A DNA stretch of 64,000 nt from Lachnospiraceae bacterium (GTDB lineage Bacteria; Bacillota; Clostridia; Lachnospirales; Lachnospiraceae), in assembly GCA_017556805.1 (NCBI GenBank), contig JAFYMC010000014.1:62001-126000 (forward strand). The letters are read 5' to 3'. This document shows, one piece after another, positions 7,674 to 16,663 of the stretch (positions are counted from its first letter, which is position 1; every line of letters starts with the position of its first letter). Position numbers and translations under genes: made by a program. The notes beneath the pieces are model-generated. The model did no database searches and was not told the DNA's origin. It saw only the letters and a list, made by a program, of their open reading frames with translations.

Positions 7674-8624
7674 ATGATTCAATCGAAACTCTGTGATTTA
7701 TTAGGAATTACCTACCCGGTTTTTCAGGGTGGCATGGCGTGGATTGCAGACGGCAAATTGGCCGCTGCCGTATCCAACGCAGGCGGCCTGGGTATTATTT
7801 CCGCAATGAATGCCGATGCAAATTATCTCCGGGAGCAAATTAAAATTGCCCGGGAATTAACCGACAAGCCGTTTGGTGTAAATATCATGTTAATGAGTCC
7901 GCACGTTGCGGAAGTGGCACAGCTTGTGGCAGAAGAAAAGGTCCCGGTGGTTACTACCGGTGCAGGCAGCCCGGCTGCTTACATGGACGCTTGGAATGCC
8001 GCAGGGATTAAAGTAATCCCGGTCATCGCTTCCGTTGCCATGGCCAAGAAAATGGAGCAGTGCGGTGCAGCCGCAGTTGTTGCGGAAGGTCAGGAATCCG
8101 GCGGACACATCGGCGAATTAACGACCATGGCTTTGGTTCCGCAGGTTTGCAGCGCAGTTTCCATTCCGGTTCTTGCTGCAGGCGGTATTGCGGACGGCCG
8201 CGGTATGGCTGCTTCCTTCTGTCTGGGTGCGTGCGGTGTACAGCTTGGTACCCGTTTCCTCGTAGCAAAGGAATGCTCCGTGCATCAGAACTACAAGGAC
8301 ATGGTATTAAAGGCAAATGATACTTCCACCATTACCACCGGCAGACGCTTCGGCGGAAACACCTGCCGTTGCATCAAAAACCCGTTCAGCCGTGGTTTTT
8401 CTAAAATCGAATACGCTCCGGAGACTACCGCAGAGATGGTAGCAGAGTTAGGTGTAGGCGGACTTCGTAAGGCAGCCGTGGAAGGTGATACCAAGGAAGG
8501 CTGTTTCTTGGCCGGTCAGATTTCCGGTATGGTAAACAAGGAGCAGACCGCCGCAGAAATCGTAACAGAGCTCGTAACCGAATGCGAAGCTCTTTTGAAA
8601 GGAGTTAACGCATGGGTAAAATAG
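7674..8624 (+). CDS. fabK: Enoyl-ACP reductase II (FMN-dependent)
   Basis: 316 residues of the nitronate monooxygenase/FabK fold: GGMAWIADGKLAAAVSNAGGLG at the N-terminus, VAEGQESGGHIG in the middle, and the FMN phosphate site AAGGIADGRG followed by GVQLGTRFLVAKE. It catalyses the last reduction of each elongation cycle and replaces FabI in many Firmicutes. Its end overlaps fabD by 13 bp, which implies coupled translation. Confidence 0.93.
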   Translation: MIQSKLCDLLGITYPVFQGGMAWIADGKLAAAVSNAGGLGIISAMNADANYLREQIKIARELTDKPFGVNIMLMSPHVAEVAQLVAEEKVPVVTTGAGSPAAYMDAWNAAGIKVIPVIASVAMAKKMEQCGAAAVVAEGQESGGHIGELTTMALVPQVCSAVSIPVLAAGGIADGRGMAASFCLGACGVQLGTRFLVAKECSVHQNYKDMVLKANDTSTITTGRRFGGNTCRCIKNPFSRGFSKIEYAPETTAEMVAELGVGGLRKAAVEGDTKEGCFLAGQISGMVNKEQTAAEIVTELVTECEALLKGVNAWVK

Positions 8625-9526
8625 CATTTTTATTTTCCGGCCAGGGTGCTCAGCACCCTGGTATGGGAAAAAATTTATACGAAAACTTTAGCGAAGTAGC
8701 CAATCTCTTTGATAAAGCAGAGAATCTTCGCCCGGGCACTCTTGCCCAGATGTTTGAGGGAGACGAAGCAACCTTACGTGATACCGCAAACACCCAGCCG
8801 TGTCTCTACCTTGCGGATTTGGCTGCCGCATTGGCAGTAAAGAGTGCCGGCATTGTGCCTGACATGGTAGCCGGCTTTTCTCTGGGAGAGATTCCGGCCT
8901 TAGCTTTTGCGGGAGCATACGCTCCGGAAACCGGCTTTGAAATTGCCTGCGCAAGAGGTCGTCATATGGCAAAAGCCGCAGCAGAGTCGCCGGCAGGCAT
9001 GGCAGCCGTTGTAAAGCTGCCGAACGAAACCGTAGAGGAGCTTGCCTCCCACTACGAGCATGTATATCCGGTAAATTACAACTGCACCGGACAGTTGGTA
9101 TGTGCGGGAAGTACCGAGGAACTTCCGCAGTTTTATGAAGAAGTAAAGGCCGCAGGCGGTCGTGCCCTGCCTCTTAAGGTAGGCGGCGGATTCCATTCCC
9201 CGTTTATGACCCCGGCTGTTACAGAGTTTGAAAAGGATTTGGCAGGTTTTGATATTCAGACCCCGTCTCTTCCGATTTACGCAAACCTGACCGCTGCTCC
9301 TTACGGCGATAACGTAAGAGAGACCATGTGTGCACAGGTCAACCACCCGGTTCTCTGGGAAAAAATCATCCTTTCCATGGCAGAACAGGGCGTCACCACA
9401 TTTATTGAAACCGGTGTCGGCAACACCTTACAGAAGCTTGTGGAAAAGATTGTTCCGGATGCCAAGGCTTATGCCGTGGAAACCAAAGAACAGTTAGACA
9501 ACGTTCTTGCCGAGCTGGGTAAATAG
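8612..9526 (+). CDS. fabD: Malonyl-CoA:ACP transacylase
   Basis: 304 residues. The N-terminus FLFSGQGAQHPGMG, nucleophile Ser90 in GFSLGE and active-site His in GGGFHSPFM are diagnostic. It loads malonyl groups onto AcpP. It starts within the end of fabK. Confidence 0.95.
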   Translation: MGKIAFLFSGQGAQHPGMGKNLYENFSEVANLFDKAENLRPGTLAQMFEGDEATLRDTANTQPCLYLADLAAALAVKSAGIVPDMVAGFSLGEIPALAFAGAYAPETGFEIACARGRHMAKAAAESPAGMAAVVKLPNETVEELASHYEHVYPVNYNCTGQLVCAGSTEELPQFYEEVKAAGGRALPLKVGGGFHSPFMTPAVTEFEKDLAGFDIQTPSLPIYANLTAAPYGDNVRETMCAQVNHPVLWEKIILSMAEQGVTTFIETGVGNTLQKLVEKIVPDAKAYAVETKEQLDNVLAELGK

Positions 9527-9541
9527 GGAAAGGAAACTAAC

Positions 9542-10291
9542 ATGGAAAATAATTTATCATTAAAAAATAAAGTTGCCGTCGTTACCGGCGGCTCCCGCGG
9601 CATCGGTCGTGCGGTTTGCGAAGCATTCTGCAAAAACGGCGCCGATGTAGCATTCTTAGACGCAGGAAGCCCTGAGGTTGCGGAAGAAACCGCCGCTTAC
9701 CTTGCCGGTTTCGGCACCAAGGTCAAGGCTTATCAGTGCGATATTTCCGATTTTGATAAGACCGCGGAAGTATTCAAGGAAATCTTTGCCGAGTTCGGCA
9801 CCGTGGATATTTTAGTAAACAATGCAGGCATTACCCGGGATAAGCTGCTTCTTTCCATGAAGCCGGAAGAATTCACTTCCGTTATCGACATTAATCTGGT
9901 AGGCGCTTATAACACCGTAAAGCAGGTATATCCGGTCATGTTAAAGAAGCGTGCCGGAAAGATTATCAACGTCAGCTCCGTAGCAGGCGTTATGGGCAAT
10001 CCGGGACAGACCAATTATGCCGCATCCAAGGCCGGCTTAATCGGTTTTACCAAGTCCATCGCCAAGGAACTGGGTAGCCGCGGTATTTGCTGTAACGCCA
10101 TCGCTCCGGGCTTTGTAAGAACCCCGATGACCACTGCGTTCGCAGATAAGGACGAGTTCGTAAATGCAATCCCGATGAAGCGCTTCGCAGAGCCGGAGGA
10201 AATCGCAAATTTGATATTGTTCCTGTCTTCTGACATGGCAAATTATATTACCGGAGAGGTCATCCGCATCGACGGCGGCATGGCAATGTAG
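9542..10291 (+). CDS. fabG: 3-oxoacyl-ACP reductase
   Basis: 249-residue short-chain dehydrogenase: NADPH motif VVTGGSRGIGRAV, NNAG, catalytic Ser in NVSSVAG and YAASK (Tyr/Lys), and C-terminal ITGEVIRIDGGMAM. It makes the first reduction of each elongation cycle. Ribosome site AGGAAA, 15 bp after fabD. Confidence 0.94.
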   Translation: MENNLSLKNKVAVVTGGSRGIGRAVCEAFCKNGADVAFLDAGSPEVAEETAAYLAGFGTKVKAYQCDISDFDKTAEVFKEIFAEFGTVDILVNNAGITRDKLLLSMKPEEFTSVIDINLVGAYNTVKQVYPVMLKKRAGKIINVSSVAGVMGNPGQTNYAASKAGLIGFTKSIAKELGSRGICCNAIAPGFVRTPMTTAFADKDEFVNAIPMKRFAEPEEIANLILFLSSDMANYITGEVIRIDGGMAM

Positions 10292-10303
10292 GAGGAAAAA
10301 CGT

Positions 10304-11533
10304 ATGAGAAGAGTTGTAGTCACCGGTCTCGGCGCAGTGACCCCGATCGGAAATAATATGAACGAATATTGGAACGGTTTAGTCTCCGGCGTAAACGGTA
10401 TCGCACCGATTACCCGCTTTGACACCACAGACTTTAAGAGCACCCTGGCAGCGGAAGTAAAGAACTTTGATCCGTCCGCGGTACTGGATAAGGGTACCAT
10501 CCGTAAGGCGGACCTTTACACCCAGTACGCTCTTGTTTCTGCCGACGAAGCAATGCAGGATTCCGGTCTTGCCGGTAACATCGCAGAGGAAGAGCTTGGC
10601 GTATACTTCGGTTCCGGCGTAGGCGGTATCGAAACCACCTTAGAAAACCACGAAGGCATCCTTGCGGGCGGTCCGAAGAAAGTGTCCCCGCAGTTTGTTC
10701 CGAAGATGATTATTAACATTGCGGCAGGCCAGATTGCCATCCGCTTCAACGCCCACGGCAACGCTATGTGTATGTCTACCGCTTGTGCAACCGGTACCAC
10801 CGCCATCGGTGAAGCGTACCGTGCCATCAAGGACGGATATTTGACCGCGGCAATCTGTGGCGGTTCCGAATCTTCCGTAAACCCGCTTTGCGTAGCAGGT
10901 TTCATTAACTGTATGGCGCTGTCCCAGGCAACGGACCCGAACGAGGCTTCTCTTCCGTTCGATTCCCGCCGTGCAGGCTTTGTATTAGGCGAAGGTGCCG
11001 CTACTCTCATTTTAGAGGAGTATGAGCACGCCGTTGCCCGCGGTGCAAAGATTTACGCAGAAATCTGCGGCTACGGTGCTACCTGTGACGCACACCACGT
11101 AACCGCTCCGGATCCGGAGGCTACCTATACCGCAAAGGCCATCGAAAAGGCACTGGCAGGTGTGGAGTATTCCACCGATTCCTTATACATCAACGCACAC
11201 GGTACCGGTACCGCATTAAACGATGCCACCGAGACCAAGGCATTCAAGCTTGCTTTCGGCGAAGAAGGGGCAAAGAACGTAAAAATCAGCTCCACCAAGT
11301 CCATGACCGGTCATATGCTCGGTGCGGCAGGCGCTGCGGAAGCCATTGCCTGTGTGAAGGCTCTGGAAACCGGCATCTTACCGCCGACCATCAACCTGAC
11401 CAGCCCGGACCCGGCGCTTGACTTAGACTATGTTCCGTGTAAAGCTCAGAAGGTACAGGTGGATACCGCAATTTCCACATCCTTGGGCTTTGGCGGTCAC
11501 AACGCATGTATCGCATTCCGCCGTGTAAAATAA
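10304..11533 (+). CDS. fabF: Beta-ketoacyl-ACP synthase II
   Basis: 409 residues. Cys nucleophile in STACATGT, His residues in NAHGTGT and TKSMTGHMLGAAGAAE. It catalyses chain elongation. It starts 12 bp after fabG. In related genomes accB usually follows here, but only 13 bp separate fabF from fabZ. Confidence 0.95.
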   Translation: MRRVVVTGLGAVTPIGNNMNEYWNGLVSGVNGIAPITRFDTTDFKSTLAAEVKNFDPSAVLDKGTIRKADLYTQYALVSADEAMQDSGLAGNIAEEELGVYFGSGVGGIETTLENHEGILAGGPKKVSPQFVPKMIINIAAGQIAIRFNAHGNAMCMSTACATGTTAIGEAYRAIKDGYLTAAICGGSESSVNPLCVAGFINCMALSQATDPNEASLPFDSRRAGFVLGEGAATLILEEYEHAVARGAKIYAEICGYGATCDAHHVTAPDPEATYTAKAIEKALAGVEYSTDSLYINAHGTGTALNDATETKAFKLAFGEEGAKNVKISSTKSMTGHMLGAAGAAEAIACVKALETGILPPTINLTSPDPALDLDYVPCKAQKVQVDTAISTSLGFGGHNACIAFRRVK

Positions 11534-11546
11534 TTGAGGTGACACT

Positions 11547-11975
11547 ATGAACAAAGAACAATTGATGAACATCCTTCCTCACCGCGACCATATGCTTCTT
11601 GTTGACGAGGCAGAGGTAAGAGACGGTGTGGCATACGGAAAGAAAACCATTACCGGTGAAGAGTTCTTTTTAAAGGGACATTTTCCGGGCAACCCGATTG
11701 TGCCGGGCGTGATTTTGTGTGAGATTTTAGGCCAGTCTACCTGTGTTCTGTTTCAGGATATGGCACAGGGCAAGGAAATCACCACCCTGTTCACCGGTCT
11801 TGACAAGGTGCGCTTTAAGAATCCGGTAAAGCCGGGAGATACCTTTGAAACCGAGTGTTCCATCATTAAGAGCAAGGCCCCGTTTTATTGGGCAAAGGGT
11901 GTAGGCAAGGTAAACGGAAAGCTGTGTGTTTCCGCAGAGTTCTCCTTTGCCATCCTGCCGAAAGAGGAGGCATAA
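11547..11975 (+). CDS. fabZ: 3-hydroxyacyl-ACP dehydratase
   Basis: 142-residue hot-dog protein with HRDHMLLVDE and the catalytic helix HFPGNPIVPGVILCE. It dehydrates beta-hydroxyacyl-ACP. Only 2 bp separate its stop from accD. Confidence 0.94.
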   Translation: MNKEQLMNILPHRDHMLLVDEAEVRDGVAYGKKTITGEEFFLKGHFPGNPIVPGVILCEILGQSTCVLFQDMAQGKEITTLFTGLDKVRFKNPVKPGDTFETECSIIKSKAPFYWAKGVGKVNGKLCVSAEFSFAILPKEEA

Positions 11976-11977
11976 CT

Positions 11978-12793
11978 ATGATATTTGATAAGTGGATTGC
12001 GGCATTTTCCCACGAGAAACTGACCTGTGGTGCCTGCAAAAAAGAATTTTCCGTAAAGGAGCTTCGTAAGGCCCTTTACATCTGCCCGGAATGCGGCAAG
12101 TACATGCGTATCGGCGGCAGAGAACGTATTAATCAGGTGGTAGACAAAAAGAGTTTTGAAGAATTCGCTACCGGCCTTTCCAGTGTAGATTTTCTGGAGT
12201 TCCCGGGCTATGCCGATAAGCTCACCAAAGCAATCGACTCTACCGGAGAAGACGACGCTGTTATTTGCGGTCACGCAACCATCGGCGGCCATCCGTGCGC
12301 AATCTTCGTTATGGACGCTCGTTTTATGATGGCAAGTATGGGCTCCGTGGTAGGCGAAAAGATTACCCGTACCTTTGAATACGCTACCGAGCATCATATT
12401 CCGGTCATCGGCTTCACCGCTTCCGGCGGTGCAAGAATGCAGGAGGGAATCATTTCCCTAATGCAGATGGCAAAGTGTAGTGCCGCGGTAAAGAAGCATT
12501 CTACCGAGGGGAATTTATATATTACGGTGCTGACGGACCCGACCACCGGCGGTGTAACCGCCTCCTTCGCAATGCAGGGAGACATTATCCTTGCTGAGCC
12601 GAATGCGTTGGTGGGTTTCGCCGGCCGTCGCGTCGTAGAACAGACCACCAAATCCCAGCTTCCGGATAATTTCCAGAGCGCGGAGTTTATTTTAGAGCAT
12701 GGGTTTGCGGATGCCATTGTTCCGAGAGAGGAATTAATTGACACCCTGACCACCATCTTAAAGCTTCACAGAAAGGAGCGTGTAGCGGGATGA
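11978..12793 (+). CDS. accD: Acetyl-CoA carboxylase carboxyltransferase subunit beta
   Basis: 271 residues from the ATG at 11978, after GAGGAGG at 11965-11971. An N-terminal four-cysteine zinc ribbon (CGACKKEF and CPECGKY) precedes the crotonase-like carboxyltransferase domain with FTASGGARMQEG. Together with AccA it moves CO2 from biotin to acetyl-CoA, giving malonyl-CoA. The stop overlaps accA by 4 bp. Confidence 0.95.
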   Translation: MIFDKWIAAFSHEKLTCGACKKEFSVKELRKALYICPECGKYMRIGGRERINQVVDKKSFEEFATGLSSVDFLEFPGYADKLTKAIDSTGEDDAVICGHATIGGHPCAIFVMDARFMMASMGSVVGEKITRTFEYATEHHIPVIGFTASGGARMQEGIISLMQMAKCSAAVKKHSTEGNLYITVLTDPTTGGVTASFAMQGDIILAEPNALVGFAGRRVVEQTTKSQLPDNFQSAEFILEHGFADAIVPREELIDTLTTILKLHRKERVAG

Positions 12794-13608
12794 CGCCTTA
12801 TGAAAAGCTGAAAATGACCCGTCAGAACGGCAGACCGACGGGAGTTGCCTATATTAACGGAATCTTTGACGACCGCATCGAGCTTCACGGCGACCGCCGT
12901 TTTGCGGAGGATGCCGCTATCATTTCCGGTATCGGAAGTATCGACGATATTCCGGTAACTTATATTGCCATTGAAAAGGGTGTGGATTTGGCCACCCGTA
13001 TGAAAACCAATTTCGGCTGTCCGAAGCCGGAGGGCTACCGTAAGGCTCTGCGTCTGATGAAGCAGGCAGAGAAATTCGGCCGCCCGGTAGTATGCTTTGT
13101 AGACACCCAGGGTGCCTTCTGCGGTGCCGACGGCGAAGAGCGGGGACAGGGCGAAGCCATTGCGGAAAACATTATGGAAATGCTGGGGCTTCAGACCCCG
13201 ACCGTTTCCATCGTTATCGGCGAAGGCGGTAGCGGCGGTGCACTGGCACTTTGCTCCGCAGACCGGGTATACATGATGGAGCATGCGGTATATTCCGTGA
13301 TTTCTCCGGAAGGATGCGCAAGTATCCTTTGGAAGGATGCTTCCCGTGCCGAGGATGCGGCACAGTGCTTACGCATTACCGCAGACGATATGAAGAGCTT
13401 CGGCGTTGCCGAGACCATCATTCCGGAAGACTTTGATAATTTCGACGTCACCTGCGCCGTAATCAAAAAGCAATTAAAGGAAGACTTAACCGAACTGTTA
13501 AAGAAAAAGACCGATGCCCTTCTTTCCGACCGCTATATGCGCTTCCGTAAGTTCGGCATCTACGAAGAAAACGGAGAAACCAGAGGAACCGTGGCATATT
13601 CCATCTAG
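12790..13608 (+). CDS. accA: Acetyl-CoA carboxylase carboxyltransferase subunit alpha
   Basis: 272 residues, with NGIFDDRIELHGDRRF near the start and IGEGGSGGALAL in the acyl-CoA binding region. It pairs with AccD, overlapping its gene (ATGA). Last gene of the operon. The biotin carboxylase (AccC) and carrier protein (AccB) needed for activity are not encoded here. Confidence 0.95.
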   Translation: MTPYEKLKMTRQNGRPTGVAYINGIFDDRIELHGDRRFAEDAAIISGIGSIDDIPVTYIAIEKGVDLATRMKTNFGCPKPEGYRKALRLMKQAEKFGRPVVCFVDTQGAFCGADGEERGQGEAIAENIMEMLGLQTPTVSIVIGEGGSGGALALCSADRVYMMEHAVYSVISPEGCASILWKDASRAEDAAQCLRITADDMKSFGVAETIIPEDFDNFDVTCAVIKKQLKEDLTELLKKKTDALLSDRYMRFRKFGIYEENGETRGTVAYSI

Positions 13609-13690
13609 GAAACTATTGTTTTCCTAATGGATGTCCGGTTTCTGATGAAACTGCTAGTTTCTAATCCTTTTTTATAATATTTACTCTTAC

Positions 13691-13726
13691 AAAACCGGCT
13701 GCTACAGTGATGTGGCAGCCGGTTTT
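13691..13726. terminator. Bidirectional terminator between accA and the next, converging gene
   Basis: AAAACCGGCTGC (13691-13702) pairs with GCAGCCGGTTTT (13715-13726). The flanking A and T runs let it work in both directions. Confidence 0.75.
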
Positions 13727-13735
13727 GGTACATTA

Positions 13736-14032
13736 TCAGTTCAAGCGCGTCCACGGGCCATATGTAAATGTTATTCCGATATACATCAGTACAATTATAT
13801 AGTATATCGCAGGATTCAGAAGAATCAGTAGCACTCTCGGTTTCCATGTCTTCACTTTTCGAAGTACATAGATTACCGAAAAAATCAACGCAAAAACGCC
13901 GAATAAAATTCCTTGCCATTCCAGCACATCGATTCCCGTAGCAATTCCCAACCAGTCAAGCACCCACGGCACCAGGACAATCACAGCAGATACCAACACT
14001 GTCACCCCGTATACTTTTAAATATTCTTTCAT
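13736..14032 (-). CDS. Small membrane protein, function unknown
   Basis: 98 residues from the ATG at 14032 (MKEYLKVYGV), preferred over an upstream ATG because GAAGGG lies just before it. Three hydrophobic segments are visible (about residues 5-25, 33-55 and 65-88). No catalytic motif and no family recognised. It lies 47 bp downstream of the 2H phosphoesterase gene and is probably on the same transcript. Confidence 0.6.
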   Translation of the reverse strand: MKEYLKVYGVTVLVSAVIVLVPWVLDWLGIATGIDVLEWQGILFGVFALIFSVIYVLRKVKTWKPRVLLILLNPAIYYIIVLMYIGITFTYGPWTRLN

Positions 14033-14079
14033 ATTTTCCCTTCTTTCGTTTTTATACCAAAAGTTCCTCATCAATTTTC

Positions 14080-14589
14080 TCATCTCTGTCCGGTCAGTTC
14101 AACGGAAGCAATTTCCCTCTTAGGCCAGAACGCGCACAAATGCAGACGGGATATCTTTCCGACAAACGGATAAAAAGACTTTACCAACACACGCAAAGCG
14201 TCGCATACCGTCTCCGGCTCATCAATCAATATGGTTGCGTGAGGTGTCCACGGATACTGCTGCACCGTTTCCTTTGCACAAGCTTCATGTAACGCAGTCA
14301 GCTCCGGGCTCATATCCGGTGCTCCGAACAGAACCTTTCCTCCGGCAAACATCCCGATATGACTGATATGTACCGACACCGGTGCAAACTCCGCTGCCAC
14401 CTTTTGCATCAAAGTGACTGCCTCCTGCTCCTTCTCAAGCGGAAATGTCGCCAGACTGATGTGATACGGAAGTCCCGGCGTCTGGGTACCGGTAAAACCC
14501 ACTTCTTTTAAAGTATTATACCATCCGGACATAAGCTCTTGGGAAGCATCGTCCAGGTCTGCCATTAGTGTTAGAAATTGTTCTGCCAT
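14080..14589 (-). CDS. 2H phosphoesterase superfamily protein (2'-5' RNA ligase-like)
   Basis: 169 residues from the ATG at 14589, which follows AAAGGAGG; upstream ATG codons lack a ribosome site. The two HxS/T motifs of the 2H fold are present: YHISLATF (about residues 42-49) and PHATILI (about 120-126). Such proteins act on cyclic phosphodiesters of RNA or nucleotides. The substrate here is unknown. Confidence 0.75.
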   Translation of the reverse strand: MAEQFLTLMADLDDASQELMSGWYNTLKEVGFTGTQTPGLPYHISLATFPLEKEQEAVTLMQKVAAEFAPVSVHISHIGMFAGGKVLFGAPDMSPELTALHEACAKETVQQYPWTPHATILIDEPETVCDALRVLVKSFYPFVGKISRLHLCAFWPKREIASVELTGQR

Positions 14590-14700
14590 TGGTCCAGTCC
14601 TCCTTTTCTCCATTTTACACCAAAAGGGAAAAGGTCGCAACGGAAACAGGGGAATCAAAGTTTTAGAGGTTCTGACTCTTTGAGTGTTCTTCGCCACTCA

Positions 14701-15069
14701 CTAATCCCTAATTACCGGAACAATTGTTACTCTTTCTTCCACAACTTCTCCCTCTTCATCCGTCACATACACAAGAACATCAAATGAACTCAATGTGTAC
14801 CCCATATACACCGATTGCCCATCATTTCTTACCTCTGCATCCGAAAATGAGCTTGTTAAAATAAGCTTTGGCGATATTGTAGCACTTTTACATTTATCCA
14901 TGTTTACAAGTTCCTCAATGGGTATCGTCTCTCCGGTTTCTGCGTATACGATTCTATTTATTACCTCCGGCTTCGGTCCGAAATGCTTTTTTATAAACAG
15001 CCCCAGACCAATCGCAACCATGACCAGCACGATTATTATTACAATCCATCCGATGCGTTTCTTTTTCAT
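14701..15069 (-). CDS. Single-pass membrane protein, function unknown
   Basis: 122 residues: MKKKR, one membrane helix (about residues 7-26), then an external beta-rich domain with no cysteines apart from MDKCKS. The gene has a strong ribosome site (AAAGGAGGGGG). No family recognised. It is followed after 111 bp by the 2H phosphoesterase gene. Confidence 0.6.
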   Translation of the reverse strand: MKKKRIGWIVIIIVLVMVAIGLGLFIKKHFGPKPEVINRIVYAETGETIPIEELVNMDKCKSATISPKLILTSSFSDAEVRNDGQSVYMGYTLSSFDVLVYVTDEEGEVVEERVTIVPVIRD

Positions 15070-15386
15070 TGTCCCCCTCCTTTAACTATCAGTGCCCTCA
15101 AAAGCGCCTACGTTTATAAAACAGTTCTCTGTAACGGAACATATCTGCTTTTACCTCTTCCATTGTAACATATTCCCGGAGATAAATCCTCTCTTTTTCA
15201 ATGTTACAAAAAAACTTTCCACTCTTTCCTATTTGTGTCTATGCAATTCTCCCCCTTCTTACTCCTTCTCTAGAATCAACTTCCCCTTGCACTCCCCCCT
15301 CACTAGTATTATACTAATCTTATTGATAAAGCAATGGGCCACACTGCCCCCTGCTGTATCGTTACACTTCCGAAAGGAGACCACCC
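15070..15386. other. Divergent promoter region
   Basis: No gene seen. Rightward promoter for the radical SAM gene: TTGCAC (15287-15292), 17 bp, TATACT (15310-15315), with the -10 embedded in the palindrome TAGTATTATACTA (15304-15316). Leftward: an extended -10 TGTTACAAT (TACAAT at 15162-15167) for the gene ending at 14701. Confidence 0.6.
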
Positions 15387-16082
15387 ATGGAATTTCACGG
15401 AATCAACAAAACCACCTTATTAGACTTTCCCAAGCACATCGCTTGTACCGTATTTACCGGACGCTGCAATCTGCGCTGTCCGTTTTGCCATAACGGGGAT
15501 TTGGTGTTAGCGCCGGAGTCCCAGCCTGTCATCACCCAGGAGGCCGTTATTTCCTTCTTAGAGCGCCGCAAAGACACTCTGGAAGGGATTTGCATTACCG
15601 GAGGTGAACCGACGCTTCAAAAGGATTTATTGCCGTTTTTAAAGCAATGCAAGGAAATGGGTTATTTAACGAAGCTTGACACCAACGGCACCCGCCCGGA
15701 TGTGATACAGGCGGCGCTGGATGCAAAGCTTCTGGACTACATTGCCATGGATATAAAAAACAGCCCGGCGCGATACGCCGAGACTGTGGGACTTTCCTCC
15801 GTGCGTTTTTCCGCCTTTGAGGAAAGCGTGGATATTATCAAAAACAGCGGACTTCCTTACGAATTCCGCACCACGGTGGTCAAGGAGTTCCACACCAAGG
15901 AGGATTTCCTTGCCATCGGCGAATGGCTTCGTGGCGCCAAATGTTATGCCCTGCAAGCCTTTAAAGACTCCGGCAACCTCATACAACCGGGCCTGTCCGG
16001 CTACTCAAGAGACGAGCTGACCTCTTTCCGTGAGCTTCTTTTGCCGTACTTTGACGAGGTACTGCTCCGGGGTATCGACTAA
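15387..16082 (+). CDS. Radical SAM activating protein (NrdG-like, anaerobic ribonucleotide reductase activase family)
   Basis: 231 residues. The cluster motif CNLRCPFC (Cx3Cx2C) is near residues 27-34, followed by ITGGEPTLQ. The start MEFHGINKTTLLDFP matches the NrdG2/activase subgroup. It would generate a 5'-deoxyadenosyl radical to install a glycyl radical on a partner enzyme. No nrdD or other glycyl radical enzyme lies in this window, so the partner is unknown. Ribosome site AAAGGAGA. Confidence 0.8.
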   Translation: MEFHGINKTTLLDFPKHIACTVFTGRCNLRCPFCHNGDLVLAPESQPVITQEAVISFLERRKDTLEGICITGGEPTLQKDLLPFLKQCKEMGYLTKLDTNGTRPDVIQAALDAKLLDYIAMDIKNSPARYAETVGLSSVRFSAFEESVDIIKNSGLPYEFRTTVVKEFHTKEDFLAIGEWLRGAKCYALQAFKDSGNLIQPGLSGYSRDELTSFRELLLPYFDEVLLRGID

Positions 16083-16114
16083 TTTCAGAAACTAACCGAA
16101 GGATGGGTTTTACC

Positions 16115-16663
16115 ATGCAATTTCATTACGAAACCGAGCATTTACATTTGCTGATTTGCAACGAAGAATATGCGCCTGCGCTGCTTGCCTTTATGACGGA
16201 AAACCGGGAGTTTTTCGCGCCTTTCGAGCCACGTCGCGAGGCCTCCTTTTATACCGAGGAGTTCCAGGCCCAGGTACTGCGGGCAGAGTTTCAGGCCATG
16301 CTTCGCCATACCTACATCCGCTACTACCTGTTCTTAAAGGAGGACCCGGCCCGCATCATCGGCACTGTCAGTTTTTCCAATATTTCCCGCACCGACGACA
16401 AAAGCTGCCGTGTGGGCTATAAGTTAGACAAGCATCACACCGGCAAAGGCTATGCCACCGAGGCACTGCAGCTTCTTTTGCCGGAGCTTCACAAGGACCT
16501 GCACATTCACCGGGTGGAAGCGGACATTTTACTGGAAAACGCCCCTTCCCTACGGCTCATTGAGCGACTGGGCTTTACCTACGAGGGCGTTGCCCGCAGT
16601 TCTCACGAGATTCAAGGTATATGGCGGGACCATCTGCGGTACTCTTATATTTTTCCGCAATAA
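16115..16663 (+). CDS. GNAT acetyltransferase (RimJ/RimL type)
   Basis: 182 residues from the ATG at 16115; an in-frame ATG 12 bp upstream overlaps what looks like the ribosome site (GAAGGATGGG). It shows the RimJ-like pattern RIIGTVSFSNI, the acetyl-CoA loop HHTGKGYATEAL and ENAPSLRLIERLGFTYEG. It probably acetylates a protein N-terminus or small amine. Its end overlaps the converging gene by 19 bp. Confidence 0.85.
   Translation: MQFHYETEHLHLLICNEEYAPALLAFMTENREFFAPFEPRREASFYTEEFQAQVLRAEFQAMLRHTYIRYYLFLKEDPARIIGTVSFSNISRTDDKSCRVGYKLDKHHTGKGYATEALQLLLPELHKDLHIHRVEADILLENAPSLRLIERLGFTYEGVARSSHEIQGIWRDHLRYSYIFPQ

Noticed and set aside
15387-16082. Naming the radical SAM gene nrdG outright, or pflA
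   Set aside because: No nrdD or pfl partner is adjacent, and the motif set only supports the wider activase group.
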